64,000 nucleotides of DNA, taken from NCBI GenBank assembly GCA_028023455.1, contig JAQFVV010006215.1:9569950-9633949 (forward strand). The letters run 5' to 3'. This DNA comes from Epiperipatus broadwayi (taxonomy: Eukaryota; Onychophora; Udeonychophora; Euonychophora; Peripatidae). How positions within the stretch are numbered: the stretch's first letter is position 1; every line of letters starts with the position of its first letter. Under the pieces are notes generated by a model. The model did not search any database, was not told the origin of the DNA, and was given only the letters and a program-made list of their open reading frames with translations. A program made the translations under genes and the position numbers. This document shows positions 12,111-23,496 of this stretch, one piece after another.

Positions 12111-15100
12111 TATTGTACCCTCACTTCCAGAAATATATAATATAACTTAAAATATGACTAGCTCAATTAAATTGTTATGCTCAGCTAAAATATGTATAAC
12201 TATTATTAATATATTTTTATAATATTATATCTTATCAGATTTAGTACAACTAACAGAAAATTAATATAGTTCAATATCATGTACTAATCAAATAAGTATT
12301 TATTAAAATCATGAGACTATGAAGTGAAGTTACAAGTGGTAATTGAATTTACATTGAGCCAATGTCTTCCTAAGACACTATCTCAATGGCATAAGAATAC
12401 TATTACCTCTTTATTATCTCATTACTACATCTACAGCACTCTTATGTCTTTTATAAAAATTAACTAACTTCAATAATAATAATAAATAAATCTCAATCTT
12501 TTATTAAGGAAATATAATTAAATAATCTCAGGTTCTTTTAATTATCTTAAAGTAATAATACTTCTTGCAGATAGGCATGATAAGGGATTTAATATCAAAC
12601 CTAACTACACCTAACTTATCATAATAATAATAACTAACAATAATAATTTCTAGTGTATAAATTAATCTTATCTATTTTATTATACTATTAATCATTAAGA
12701 AAATAAGTGAATTATCTATATGTCTTTCATTTTCATATAGTATCTTAATTTAAAAACTATACTAAAATCTTATAATTTAATAATATATGGCAATAAATAA
12801 TATTATACTCTTATATTGTGCATTATAATTACCTTGTGACCATTATAATATTATATGTTAATGTCAATCAATTTCTATAAATTATATTAAGAAAATACTG
12901 TGTTTCTTTTTTAAAAATAATAATAATAAATTCATACTGTGCAAATATTATGTTTATTCAAATTATCTGTTGTCAAATGCTGTGGTGTAAATAATGAATT
13001 CGACACACTTTTAAAACAACTTAAACAAATTTATTTACATCAACTTTAATAAACAACTTATATACATTATGTACATTACAAGTGGAAACCAAAGAAAATA
13101 AAAAAAATAAGAAAATAATAATAATACAAGATTTTACACTGTTACTATTTCCATATCCAAAATAGATAATCTATACATTTCTTAAATGTTATCAGTAACA
13201 TTTAATTAAGTTTCTGAACTTAAATCTTAATAGATATCATTTGTCATTAGTTAGTACAAAAGAAGACTTTTATGTAAAATATCACTTATGTAGCATATGT
13301 AAAATAAACAAACTTTAACAATTAAAAAATGCTACTTCACTTAAGTATTATTGCTATTTCTATTATAATGTATTAGTATGTATTACATTTACTATTAGCA
13401 TTAATCAAATATCAACTAATGTATAGACTGATATAACTTTATAATATAATGACATTTATTGATTATATAATTATTTACTTCATTCTGATGTAATTCCATA
13501 CTGTATGTCTTACCAAAATATGCAATACATATATGTTCTTTTCTTAAAATAATATTTAAAATTATTCAACAATTTCAAATTTTATAAAGTATTATATTAA
13601 AATAAATTCTATGATTCTTTTCTATTTAAACTATTACTCTTCTCTACTCGTAATTCCTATTCCTTCCTAATAAAATTCTATCTACAAATATCATTTGACC
13701 TTATTTAACTTCAGTAACAGCTTACCAATTTTTAAAAAATAATGACTATCCAAACTATCTTATACCTCATCATCGATATACGATAAACCCTTCAAACAAA
13801 ATATAAATTTCTATATAAAATTAATTTAACTTATCTAATAAATATATATATATATATATATAGATATTTTTACCTCTTACTAACTTGAAAGGTAATATAA
13901 ATAACTCATACTAATATAATAAATCAAATTCCTAATATTGTAACAGAAACATTAAAACTTATTCACGAAAGAATCATATAATTATTTATGGATTTCTCTT
14001 ATTACGTTGTAATAAATTTATATCATAAATTTAAAGTATGCATATTAAAATAAAACTGTTATTACTAATATTATGTGTGTATATTCTTTAAATATTTATA
14101 CATTCATTCAACAATCAAATTATATTTGGTTGATCTAAAGAAAACAAAGCAAAATACATCAAATTATTACTATTATATAATTTTTTACCATAAATGATAC
14201 TCCAATTTATAATCCGCCACACGATGTCCTCCAGGATTACAGTTTTACAAAATAATTTCATTTATACTCAACAATTATTCTTTAAAATATTACGTGTTGT
14301 ATAATTATATAAAAATAAACTTTATGAAATTAAGTTTTATATTAATATTTAGTTACTTTTTTAAAAAAATGTACCTCTCTTATCTTTAATAGATCAATAA
14401 ATAATTAAATATCTATGTTAGTTAAGAAAAACAAAAGATGTTACATAAAATCCAACGGTGTCTTCTTTCCACCCATAATTGTTCTTTTTTTCCTAGGCAC
14501 AAACTTTTACCAACATTACTTCCTTTTCCGGTACATCACGTGTTTAAATAGTTTTTACGAAATAAATGAAAACATTTTTTTTTTAAAAATAAAAATGAAA
14601 TCAGTTCTACCATATGAAACAAAATAATAATTAAAATAGTTTATAGGATCCGGATTCATTTCTTTAAAGAAAAATTATTTAAAAGTTATTATTTCTAGGA
14701 TTAGTCAATAGTTTATAATGTTCTTATTTAATTATTATAAATTGACTTGGATATCCACGTATACTTATTTGCGCATTCCTTAATAAATATTTAGGTAAGA
14801 TTAATTTCTAAAATTCTTCTGTACGACCAGCGTCCAGACTTTACTATATAATATTTTATTTACAGGTATTTTTTTTACCAATTAAATTTCCGATTTATTT
14901 GCCTTTTAAAACTATCGAAATCTAGTCTTTTAAACCACAAAGACTTAACAAGGCAAGTACTTCTGCAATTATTATTAATTACCATATCTTTACCAAGATA
15001 TATACTTAAATTTATAATTTAAAAATACTTTCTTCATAAAGAAGTATTTATCTTTCTTTAAATATTTTTTTATAAAATTAATTATAATCAACTTTTAAAT

Positions 15101-16380
15101 TCATATAATATCCAATATATGACTTTTATCCAGCGTTTGTTATACTTTTAGTATAAAATCTCCAATACATTTTATCCTTATACGATGCTTTCATGATTAT
15201 TTGATAGTAAATTGAGCTTCGATAGAGACGATCAATAGGGAATTATAAATAAATTAGCACTGCATATTTAACGGTAAAACTTTTATAAATTATTTAAAAC
15301 TACTCTCTTATAATTTTAAAATGATTACGAGAGCGTCTATAATTTTACTTAGCTATATCTAATAGCACACTTCACTTAAAAGTAATTACAATCATAATCC
15401 CCCTCCGAACAATTGAACCTTAGTTTTATACCGGAATAAATTCCCCACTTGATTGGTAAATTAAACAATCACCTTGCTAGCCTATTTACATATTTTACCA
15501 ACAATACAGAATTAAAAATAAATAATGACTTATTTAATATTTATTATTTATTACATTATTAAATTCTTAAATTGATCTTTATCATTTATTTAAATCCATT
15601 AAACATTTTTTTTAAAATATATTTTACTTTATTTCACTTTTAACTTTTATAAGATTATTTTTCTAAACAAACTAAGTCTATCTTTATTCGTTACATTTTT
15701 TTTTTTTTTAAACAGTATTTTAAAAATCAGATTTAATATTTCACATTAATTATCTTTATTTTTATCTCGTGATAGCCAATATAATATTTATAAATTTTAT
15801 AATAGAATTTTAGAACAGTTTTGCAACTTTACTAAAAAAAAACTTACAAGCATGTGTGTACATATGTATACCTATCATCTGTTTTACAACACAGATACAA
15901 ACGCTTGTAATATCTAAAAATAAACTAACAATTTAATTTTTTAAAATAAATGTTTTTAAAATAAATAATATATTATAGCAACTTTAAAATAATAATAATA
16001 ATAATAATAATGGAATAAATCTAACAAATACTTCATCAAGAGAAAGGCTTTGACCTCTGCTATTCATTCACTTTGGAATAAATACATTACTTAAAACAAA
16101 AGTTGTATCATGATTTTAGAAAAAATACTTTTTTTAGATCCACTATTGAAATGTAGATGGGCTAAAAACTTTGTAAAGATACTAATAACTATTGATGTAT
16201 ACTGCAACAGTATATTCCTATTCTCATATACATTTCATCTATTTTTCCCCATAGCTCTATCTGTGCCAGCTTTAAACCCTTCATGAGTACACATATAAGT
16301 ATGCTAACACAGTTATACACATATATATATGCAGATAAATGTCTGTACAATCTTAGGTATAACTATATTAAAGCTGGTAT
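12111..16380. other. Long AT-rich stretch, no gene recognised
   Basis: About 4.3 kb with no credible open frame on either strand. It contains a TA microsatellite (about 13843-13863) and an AAT run (15990-16011). Less AT-biased patches at 12960-13030 and 15400-15490 could be ends of an old LTR or DNA element, but I found no matching partner. Confidence 0.4.
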
Positions 16381-16393
16381 TTTAATTTGAAAT

Positions 16394-16490
16394 AATATTT
16401 TTTAAATTGTAAATTTTGTTTCTTTAAAAGAGTCAATTATATTATTTTAAATTGTAAATTTTGTTTCTTTAAAAAAGTCAATTTATCATT
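16394..16490. repeat. Tandem duplication, ~47-bp unit
   Basis: The segment taaattgtaaattttgtttc and its flanks occur twice, about 46-47 bases apart (near 16402 and 16448), with few differences. Confidence 0.7.
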
Positions 16491-16524
16491 TTAAACATTA
16501 GAATCATATGTATATACACCTACC

Positions 16525-16870
16525 CCACATACTACCGTGATACATATATAGAAGCAATATTATTTAATTATGTCTAGTTATTTCTTAACATTCTTAATTT
16601 TAACTCAGAATTATAGTAAACAAGAATCATGCCACATGAACCTGTGTTAGTATAGCATGAGATAAAAATCTAAAATTGTAATTTTCACAATAATAATTTT
16701 ACACATCTACATACTACCATGATACATATATAGAAGCAATATTATTTAGTTATTTCTTGTGGTTCTTAATTTTAACTCAGAATTATTGTAAACAAGAATC
16801 ATAACATGTATACCTGCGTTAGTATAGCATGAGATAAAAATCTAAAATTGTAATTTTGGCAATAATATTT
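16525..16870. repeat. Tandem duplication, ~182-bp unit
   Basis: Two near-identical units start with actacc(g/a)tgatacatatatag at about 16531 and 16713. Both end with the gttagtatagcatgag...taaaattgtaatttt block. They differ by small deletions and substitutions. Confidence 0.75.
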
Positions 16871-18220
16871 TTCCAAAATATATTTTCTTGTAAACAAGAT
16901 CTACTCAACTGGAACTATTGTTAAGTCTTGAGGAATTAGAAGTGATCAAATATAGTCACTAACATTCTGTTAAAAATTAAAACAAAAGTTTAAATAATTT
17001 TAGTAAATTAAAATCTAAGATCTTAAAAAGGTGTTCATGGATTCACTTGCAGCAAATAATTTAGTTGATAGAATTATCTGATCTTGGGATCATATAAATA
17101 GGCCATATTTTATACATCAATATCTTACTCTGTATATTTTTCAATAAGTATTGCCACTAGAATCCACACCAGGTGTAATTTTGATATGCCAGAATAGGGG
17201 GGGGGCAAGATTTGCCATTTATCTTGCCAGGAAGATGATGATCTCTAATCCCATCCTACATACTGACTGGCATGCATCATCATCATAGGAGTGGGAGATG
17301 TTCTTGCAATAGCCTGCCACAAGGAGATAACAGCTAACATCCTATCTATGCAGAGATCAAGAGTGCTACTATATCTGCCATCTGATGTGCCCAAGAAACT
17401 AGCTGTAAGAATCCTCCAAACACCACAAAGCTCTAAAATAGACTTTTAAATTTTTAAATCTTAATCTACTTAAAGCTAGCTTATAATGTAAAAACTAAAT
17501 GTTCAAAATCTAATTTTTTTAAACTCTCTTTTTTGTCTGAGACTACATCTATAAATTTTCATTTACTTATTCTAATTTAAAACAACTGTAATCATTTGTT
17601 TATTTAAACCTATTATTACTGTGGTTGTGCCAATATCCTTTGTTGTATATTATTTCTCTAAAATTTATCTTATATAAGTTATGATATGACAAATACTTCA
17701 AAACAGTGAGCACCCTTAATTTTGATACACTTTCAGTGAAGATATGATAATTGATATCTTCATTTTAAATATATTTTAATAATGCTTATTTAGCTCACTA
17801 GCAGACTATTTCAAAACCCTATTATGCTGGAATAATAACTGATCACTACACATCACATTCATTATTATTATTTGAATTAGTCTTATATTATCTATTATGG
17901 TTTGCAATCATAGTTATAAATTATGACTTTTAATATGTGATAGACTAGTCTTGGAGATAATATAAAGGTATATTTATTAATGTATTGTTAATTACCCACT
18001 AAATATACTTTTTCCTCCCTAATAAAACTGATTAAAGATGTAAATTAAGAATATTAAAGTAGATTAATAATATAGTTTTAGTCAATTAAGATAGCATTAT
18101 TATTATGCTTATTTTAAAAACTGGATTCTTTCCGTTATATAGATAGAAAGCCTCTGTTTTTAGGCATGTTTAATTTAACTATACATATTTGTATTTTACT
18201 TTATGTGTTACAGGTGTGTT
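16871..18220. other. Intergenic stretch with a less AT-rich island
   Basis: No gene was found. 17160-17440 is noticeably richer in G and C, with a run of nine G at about 17197, and may be an old repeat, but no tRNA-like box or terminal repeat could be placed. Confidence 0.35.
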
Positions 18221-18225
18221 TTTAC

Positions 18226-18752
18226 TGTTATATCCACCAGTCTGACTGTGCCAATGTTATATCCACAAGTATGACTGTGCGGTCAGCAAATAACTATGTT
18301 TAATTCCCACAATGTTCTCTTGCAATGAATGCTCTGCTGCGGATGCTCTCCAATGAATGCTCTGCCACGGATGCTCTCCAATGAATGATCTGCACTGAAT
18401 GCTCTGCAATGGATGCTCTGCAAACGGATGCTCTCCAACTGGAATTGAACAGTAACTCTATTGTAGATGCACTCAATACTGTCTGCTACTCCAATACTGT
18501 GTAGTTCTTACCCAGTCTTCTTATCACTTTCTGATAATAGAAACAATCAATTCATTGTCCAATAAGGTATGGTCTCTTATCTAGAAATATTTGCAATCAG
18601 CAAATATTTCTTGGAATTGTCGATCGCCATTACGTCAATGCCTTAATTAAATTCCTCAGTTATCAGAGCGTGATCTAAAAACAACCTCTCGAATAAATTC
18701 TAATTTTTTTGGGAGTGCACAAACATGTCTGCCATTTTTACAAAACACTACA
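18226..18752 (-). repeat. LTR (3' LTR in element orientation)
   Basis: The 527-bp repeat contains an internal array of variants of atgctctccaatga / atgctctgcaatgg (about 18328-18440). Array length differs from the other LTR, as expected for replication slippage. Confidence 0.85.
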
Positions 18753-18766
18753 CCTCCCTCCACTCC
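18753..18766 (-). other. Polypurine tract of the TRIM element
   Basis: On the minus strand this reads GGAGTGGAGGGAGG, directly adjacent to the LTR start. Confidence 0.7.
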
Positions 18767-19058
18767 AGAAAAACCCTTGTTGCTATTCCTTGGTGTTTTG
18801 TTGTTGTTTTTCTATTCCTACTTTCCTGTTATTTCACTAAGAAATGTACAATTTAACTTTGCTGCCGAAACTTTTTTGCCAGTTACGTTCAATGGTGACT
18901 GTGCAAGCATAGTGGAACTCAGCTTCCAATGTCAACTGCACAAGCATTTTTTTTCCAAACTTTAACTTCTGTTATTAATGTTATACTAACTGGGATTTCC
19001 ATTTTTACCAGGTTTCTCTGTTTGTAGCTAATCAAAACTTATTCACTACTCACAGGTT

Positions 19059-19076
19059 CCAAATGTGACTGTGCCA
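19059..19076 (-). other. Primer-binding site of the TRIM element
   Basis: On the minus strand TGGCACAGTCACATTTGG starts one base inside the LTR. The TGG start complements the CCA tail of a tRNA. I cannot name the tRNA with confidence. Confidence 0.6.
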
Positions 19077-19077
19077 A

Positions 19078-19603
19078 TGTTATATCCACCAGTCTGACTG
19101 TGCCAATGATATATTCATAAGTATGACTGTGTGATCAGCAAATAACTATGTTCAATTCCCACGGTCTGCAATGAATGCTCTGAATACACTCTGTATTCTC
19201 TGCAATGGATGCTCTCCAATGAATGGTCTGCAATGAATGCTCTGCCATGGATGCTCTCCAATGGATGCTCCCAAATGGATGCTCTCCAACTGGAATTGAA
19301 CAGTAACTCTACTGTAGATGCACTCGATACTGTCTGCTACTCCAATACTGCATAGTTCTTACTCAGTCTTCTTATCACTTTCTGATAATAGCAACAATCA
19401 ATTCATTGTCCAATAAGGTATGGTCTCTTATCTAGAAATATTTGCAATCAGCAAATATTTCTTGGAATTATTGATCGCCATTACATCAATGCCTTAATTA
19501 AATTCCTCAGTTATCAGAGCACGATCTAAAAACAACCTCTCAAATAAATTCTAGTTTTTTCTGGAGTGCACAAACATGTCTGCCATTTTTACAAAACACT
19601 ACA
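19078..19603 (-). repeat. LTR (5' LTR in element orientation)
   Basis: It matches 18226-18752 with scattered substitutions and a different count of the short internal repeats (about 19170-19285). Confidence 0.85.
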
Positions 19604-19608
19604 TTTAC

Positions 19609-21820
19609 AAAGTATGTTTTGTACATTACATCTTGCTATGTCTTTTAATGAGCTCATGGTGGGAACTGTCTCCCTTCATTTAGTTTGGGTAGGGCTATAT
19701 TTTATTAGAACTGGAGGACAAAGATCCAGACACCCATTTATTAAGCCTATCTGAGTTCTCCAAACTCAGTATATTCATATAGCAAGTCATCCAGCCTTAG
19801 GGTATTATACCCACCTACATCTCAAACTTATTTCTTAATATTTTAGCCTGTGCCATAGCAAATATATATATATGGATTTAAGGTGACCAGTTATTCCTCC
19901 TTATGTTAAATAGTTATTCAGCAATAATCTGAATCTGAACCTTTGATTGATAGACTAAATCTACATCATCCCTGAGCTTTATTGTATGCTCACACTTTAA
20001 TATATAGGGAAACAGCAGCCATATTCATGCTGTAATTACTAATATGTCTTTGGCTGATATATTCACTTGAAATTTAGCAAACTATAATATAAAGATAGGC
20101 TTTTAGCATATTTACTGATAAAGGCATAATTTCTTAACTACACATACACATGCATATATTTAGACATTGTATGATGAGATATGCTGTAACTATTTAGTCT
20201 CATCTCACTGTGTAATGCCTGCATGCATTTGATCACACATCTTTAACATGTATAATTATTGCTTTTCTTTTATTTGTTAATTTTGATTTATTAATAAATT
20301 TATTTAAATTTAACTCGTTTTCATATCATTCACTCAATCCTAATTCCAATTCCAAATCCTTTATTTATAATATTTAATATTTTATATGCATTATAGTTTA
20401 ATTATAGTTAAGTGTTAATTTTACCCTTAAGTTAGCATGCTTAGTACATTTTAACCCTCTAGTCAGTCATTATGTTATCAGTTTTTGGGTCTCAGGTCTC
20501 TCCCTGTGTGGAGCTGGTTCACAGATTAAATTAAGACCAGTATGTAACCTCAGAAATGTCATTCATAGAGTGTTAAACCACAGAGCACAGGTAACTAGGT
20601 TGAAGCTTGGTCAAACCTGGGATTTAACCAACCCATTTCAATTGGCATTAGTGTATTTTATCTGAACTCTGGGTTTTGTTATGTGAATGTACAAATCTGA
20701 CCATTACAATACAATTTATACTACTTTTACTTGATAAAGATTTACTTTAAAATATATATACATTTACTATTTAACTATATTAAATTTAAAATTTTGATAA
20801 TGAAACTACTAGCCTTTTTAAAGAACCCATAAAATTATTACAATATATTAATGAAGTATTATCGAAGTACATCCATGTATAATTTATTGTAGTAAAATAT
20901 ATATATCAACATTTCAGCCAGTCCCACAGACTATCATCTGGGTAATAAATATTATGAAACAATTCTTCATTTTATATATACTGTATATGTAAAGTTATTC
21001 CATGTGTTTTATTTAATTTACCTAAAAAACCTGAAGTATTTCCAAAATATGATGGTCTGATTTTCTGCATTGCTGGATGGGGATGGTGGAGGTGATCGTG
21101 GTAGTGGTGGTAATAATAATAAAACCTGATATGAGCATTAATTTTCTAAACCGTTGTTTGATCTATTTTGATTTTTTTTAAATCAAAATACTTTTTATAG
21201 CCCAAAATATTACTACTATATCTTTTACCAATTCCACAAGATTCCAATTCATATGTATGTGCAACATAATAATTTATAAACAATCCAATAAATAAGCAGT
21301 ATATTGATTTGGAGTTACTTACAGTTAGAGTTTAATACAAGAAAAAAAACTTTGAAGTCTCCACCCTTGGTAATTGGGTATTCATTTGTATTTTACTTCA
21401 CTGTTTTTCATTTTTGACTGAATATTGGAAAAGCTGTTGGCATAAGCCATTTTATCTTTTACATACTCACATACACACACACGCGCATATATATATAATA
21501 CGGATCAAAACATAAATATTAATTAACCAAAAGCTGCTATTAAAATAATTGAAATACTTTTGTTTGACATCAATCAATTAAAGAAGCTATAATAAATTCA
21601 AACAAAAATCATTATAATATACTGTAAATTCTTAAAATTTTAATTATAAAACTTAAATGACTAAGTATTTGTTGTTGTTTTTTAAAAAGTGAAAATATAA
21701 TCTAAATAATAATAAAAAAAGCTACATATAATAAAATAAAAAGCACATCATTTTACCTAAATTCATACTTAACTTAATATGATGTACAGGCTTACACAGA
21801 CCTGCACCTATAATGTAATG
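19609..21820. other. Intergenic stretch, no gene recognised
   Basis: No credible coding sequence. 20460-20690 is less AT-rich and may be an old SINE. 20925-20960 carries a stem motif (AGTC / GACT) next to a TGAAAT on the minus strand, discussed under rejected items. The rest is AT-rich with short microsatellites (for example 21470-21500). Confidence 0.4.
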
Positions 21821-22196
21821 TATAAGGAATTCGAACTCAGACTTTCACACGAACCTCAACTCTCCATACCATCTCACATTGCTGACCCACCTGATCACAC
21901 ACATTCCATTATCAGATTTTCAATGAAATAGACGGCTGAAGAGTTGTGGGTTGGAATAGTTTGAAGCCTGCCCATTAAAGTATGAAGATTGATTATCTTA
22001 ATATAAAGCTGAGCACTTATTGTATATATATGTGGAAGTGGTAAACTGGACCAACTGATGAGTCCTGGTTTAGCACGAAATACGTATATTGGTGTTTATT
22101 TATCTTTTCAACATGTGTGTGATCAGGTGGATCAGCAATATGAGATGGCATAGAGAGTTGAGGATCGTGTGAAAGTCTGAGTTTGAATCCCTTATA
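21821..22196 (+). mobile_element. Foldback SINE-like repeat carrying a hammerhead
   Basis: An ~83-bp left arm (21821-21903) is the reverse complement of the right arm (22114-22196) at about 90% identity, with a 210-bp spacer. In the right-arm orientation the arm ends with gagtttgaatcc (about 22179-22190), a good pol III B-box (GWTCRANNC), as found in tRNA-derived SINEs. The left arm carries the same box inverted (tcgaactc at about 21831). The spacer contains a complete hammerhead ribozyme just before the right arm. Two SINE copies inserted head to head, one retaining its ribozyme, is the simplest reading. Confidence 0.65.
22042..22098 (+). ncRNA. Hammerhead ribozyme, type I
   Basis: All conserved core bases are present. 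CUGAUGA is 22055-22061 and GAAA is 22077-22080, with U16.1 at 22087 and the cleavable A17 at 22088. Helix I is ACCAA (22050-22054) with UUGGU (22089-22093), a 3-nt bulge (22047-22049), then UAAAC (22042-22046) with GUUUA (22094-22098). Helix II is G62-C76, U63-A75, a C64/C74 mismatch and C65-G73, with loop 22066-22072. Helix III is very short (A80-U87, U81-A86, loop ACGU), as in the small hammerheads of animal retroelements. The helix I bulge facing loop II matches the tertiary contact of natural fast ribozymes. Predicted cleavage is between 22088 and 22089. The helix II mismatch may reduce activity. It is antisense to the nearby XKR gene. Confidence 0.82.
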
Positions 22197-22773
22197 TACT
22201 AAATTCATATTATAAAGAGATAAATAAATTTTTACTTATTTCAATATCATCTGAAAATGATTTTTATAATCGGTGGTTCAGATAAAAAATATTTTTATGT
22301 TAATAAAATAGACAATGAGAAGCAATAAAAACAAACAAACAAATACATCTAATAAACAATACCTCTAAAATAATAATTTGTTTAAAATTAGCACATGATT
22401 GATTATTTATGTAATAATGTGTTTTTATCTTTTCTTTTTTTTAATTTTAAATATCGCTCACGCTTTTAGAAAAATAATATATAAATTTAATCATGCAAAG
22501 TAATGATTTGAATCAACATTTTTTTAGCAATTAATATGCTTGAAAAACACTGATTTAATTTTTGAACTTTTTTAAATACCATTTACTTACGTTTGCCATC
22601 ATTATAATTTGCTCTTAGTATGCACTCGTATAAATTATATCAATTACAAATATCAATTTAGGTTTAATTAGCGATTCCTGCAAAAAGTAAAATCACTTGC
22701 TATGTTGAGTGAATTGGAAAGTGTTTATGTGATCAGCAATAAAAATTAGTAATAGATAAAATTATAATAAACT

Positions 22774-22779
22774 TTTATT
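22774..22779 (-). promoter_or_regulatory. Possible poly(A) signal of the XKR gene
   Basis: On the minus strand this reads AATAAA, about 60 bases after the XKR stop codon. Several other AATAAA copies occur in this AT-rich flank, so the choice is tentative. Confidence 0.3.
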
Positions 22780-22840
22780 TGTTATGCGTATTAACAAATA
22801 AAAACAGTATTATTTAGTTTAATTAAATTTGCTGAATATC

Positions 22841-23496
22841 CTAAAGTGTTTGAAAAACATACTGTGTTACAAAAGACATTGACCAATTATAATTTATACA
22901 TTTTTTAAAAACAATTGAGCATTGGTGGTGATTAATTTTAATATCATTAGAACATTGAGCTAAATAACACAAATACGAAAATAATAAGCCAAATAGAAAT
23001 CCCAGTATAACATAAATCACTACAGTAATACAATACCATTGGTACATTCCATCACCTACAAAAATCCATAGTAGCAGTAAAATAATATTTTCTAGTTTTA
23101 ATATAAGCAGTTTTAATACTATCTTTCTTCCAAAAAAACAATTTCCAACAGAAAAAAAAGTAAAGACTTGAATTAAGGCCAAAACAAAATATATGAGAAT
23201 GTAAGAACTTAATGGTAAATCGGCTTTGCGTCTTTTCAATAACCAAAAAAATATTGCCATCCAATGAATGATGCAGAACGCAATTGCGTGATAAGGAAAC
23301 ATGGCTCCAAATAATCCTAAAGCAAGGATTCTCGAAGATATGATAAATAATTGTCCAATAAAATTATATATGATTCCCTTAGTTGATAACTTCTGACATT
23401 CTGGAGCAAAAATATTGTTTTCCAAAATTTGATAAATTGAAAATGAAAGTACTAAAAAAACTAGTGAAGTTATTATTAGGCAAAGTTGAGTTACAG
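22841..23496 (-). CDS. XK-related gene, exon 3 (terminal coding exon)
   Basis: The acceptor is TTTTTTTTTCTAG at 23497-23500 (minus strand), after a good pyrimidine tract. The first two bases complete an Ala codon (residue 211). The exon encodes residues 212-428: a helix starting VTQLCLIITSLVFLVLSF, then further hydrophobic helices with the family's SR-LAL-LF and HW motifs. It ends with a short Cys/Asn-rich hydrophilic tail and a stop codon at 22841-22843. Confidence 0.9.

Larger units (their letters stand above)
18226..19603 (-). mobile_element. Complete TRIM-like LTR retrotransposon
   Basis: Two ~527-bp direct repeats (18226-18752 and 19078-19603) flank a 325-bp internal region. The pair is bordered by the same 5-bp sequence TTTAC (18221-18225 and 19604-19608), a target-site duplication typical of integrase-mediated insertion. 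Read on the minus strand, the LTR begins TGTAGTG and ends ATAACA. One base later comes TGGCACAGTC, a TGG-starting primer site. The GGAGTGGAGGGAGG purine tract directly precedes the other LTR. Both marks place transcription on the minus strand. The internal region has no retroviral coding capacity, so this is a non-autonomous terminal-repeat retrotransposon in miniature. The LTRs are similar enough for a fairly recent insertion. Confidence 0.88.

Noticed and set aside
12960-15490. Possible old LTR or DNA element in the AT-rich desert
   Set aside because: Less AT-rich patches at both ends but no matching repeat pair, terminal repeat or coding motif could be found.
20920-20965. Hammerhead-like motif on the minus strand (CAGAUGA, AGUC/GACU stem, GAAA)
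   Set aside because: Four extra bases separate the stem from GAAA, and U4 of the core is replaced by A. The geometry is not that of a hammerhead. It may be an old retroelement end.
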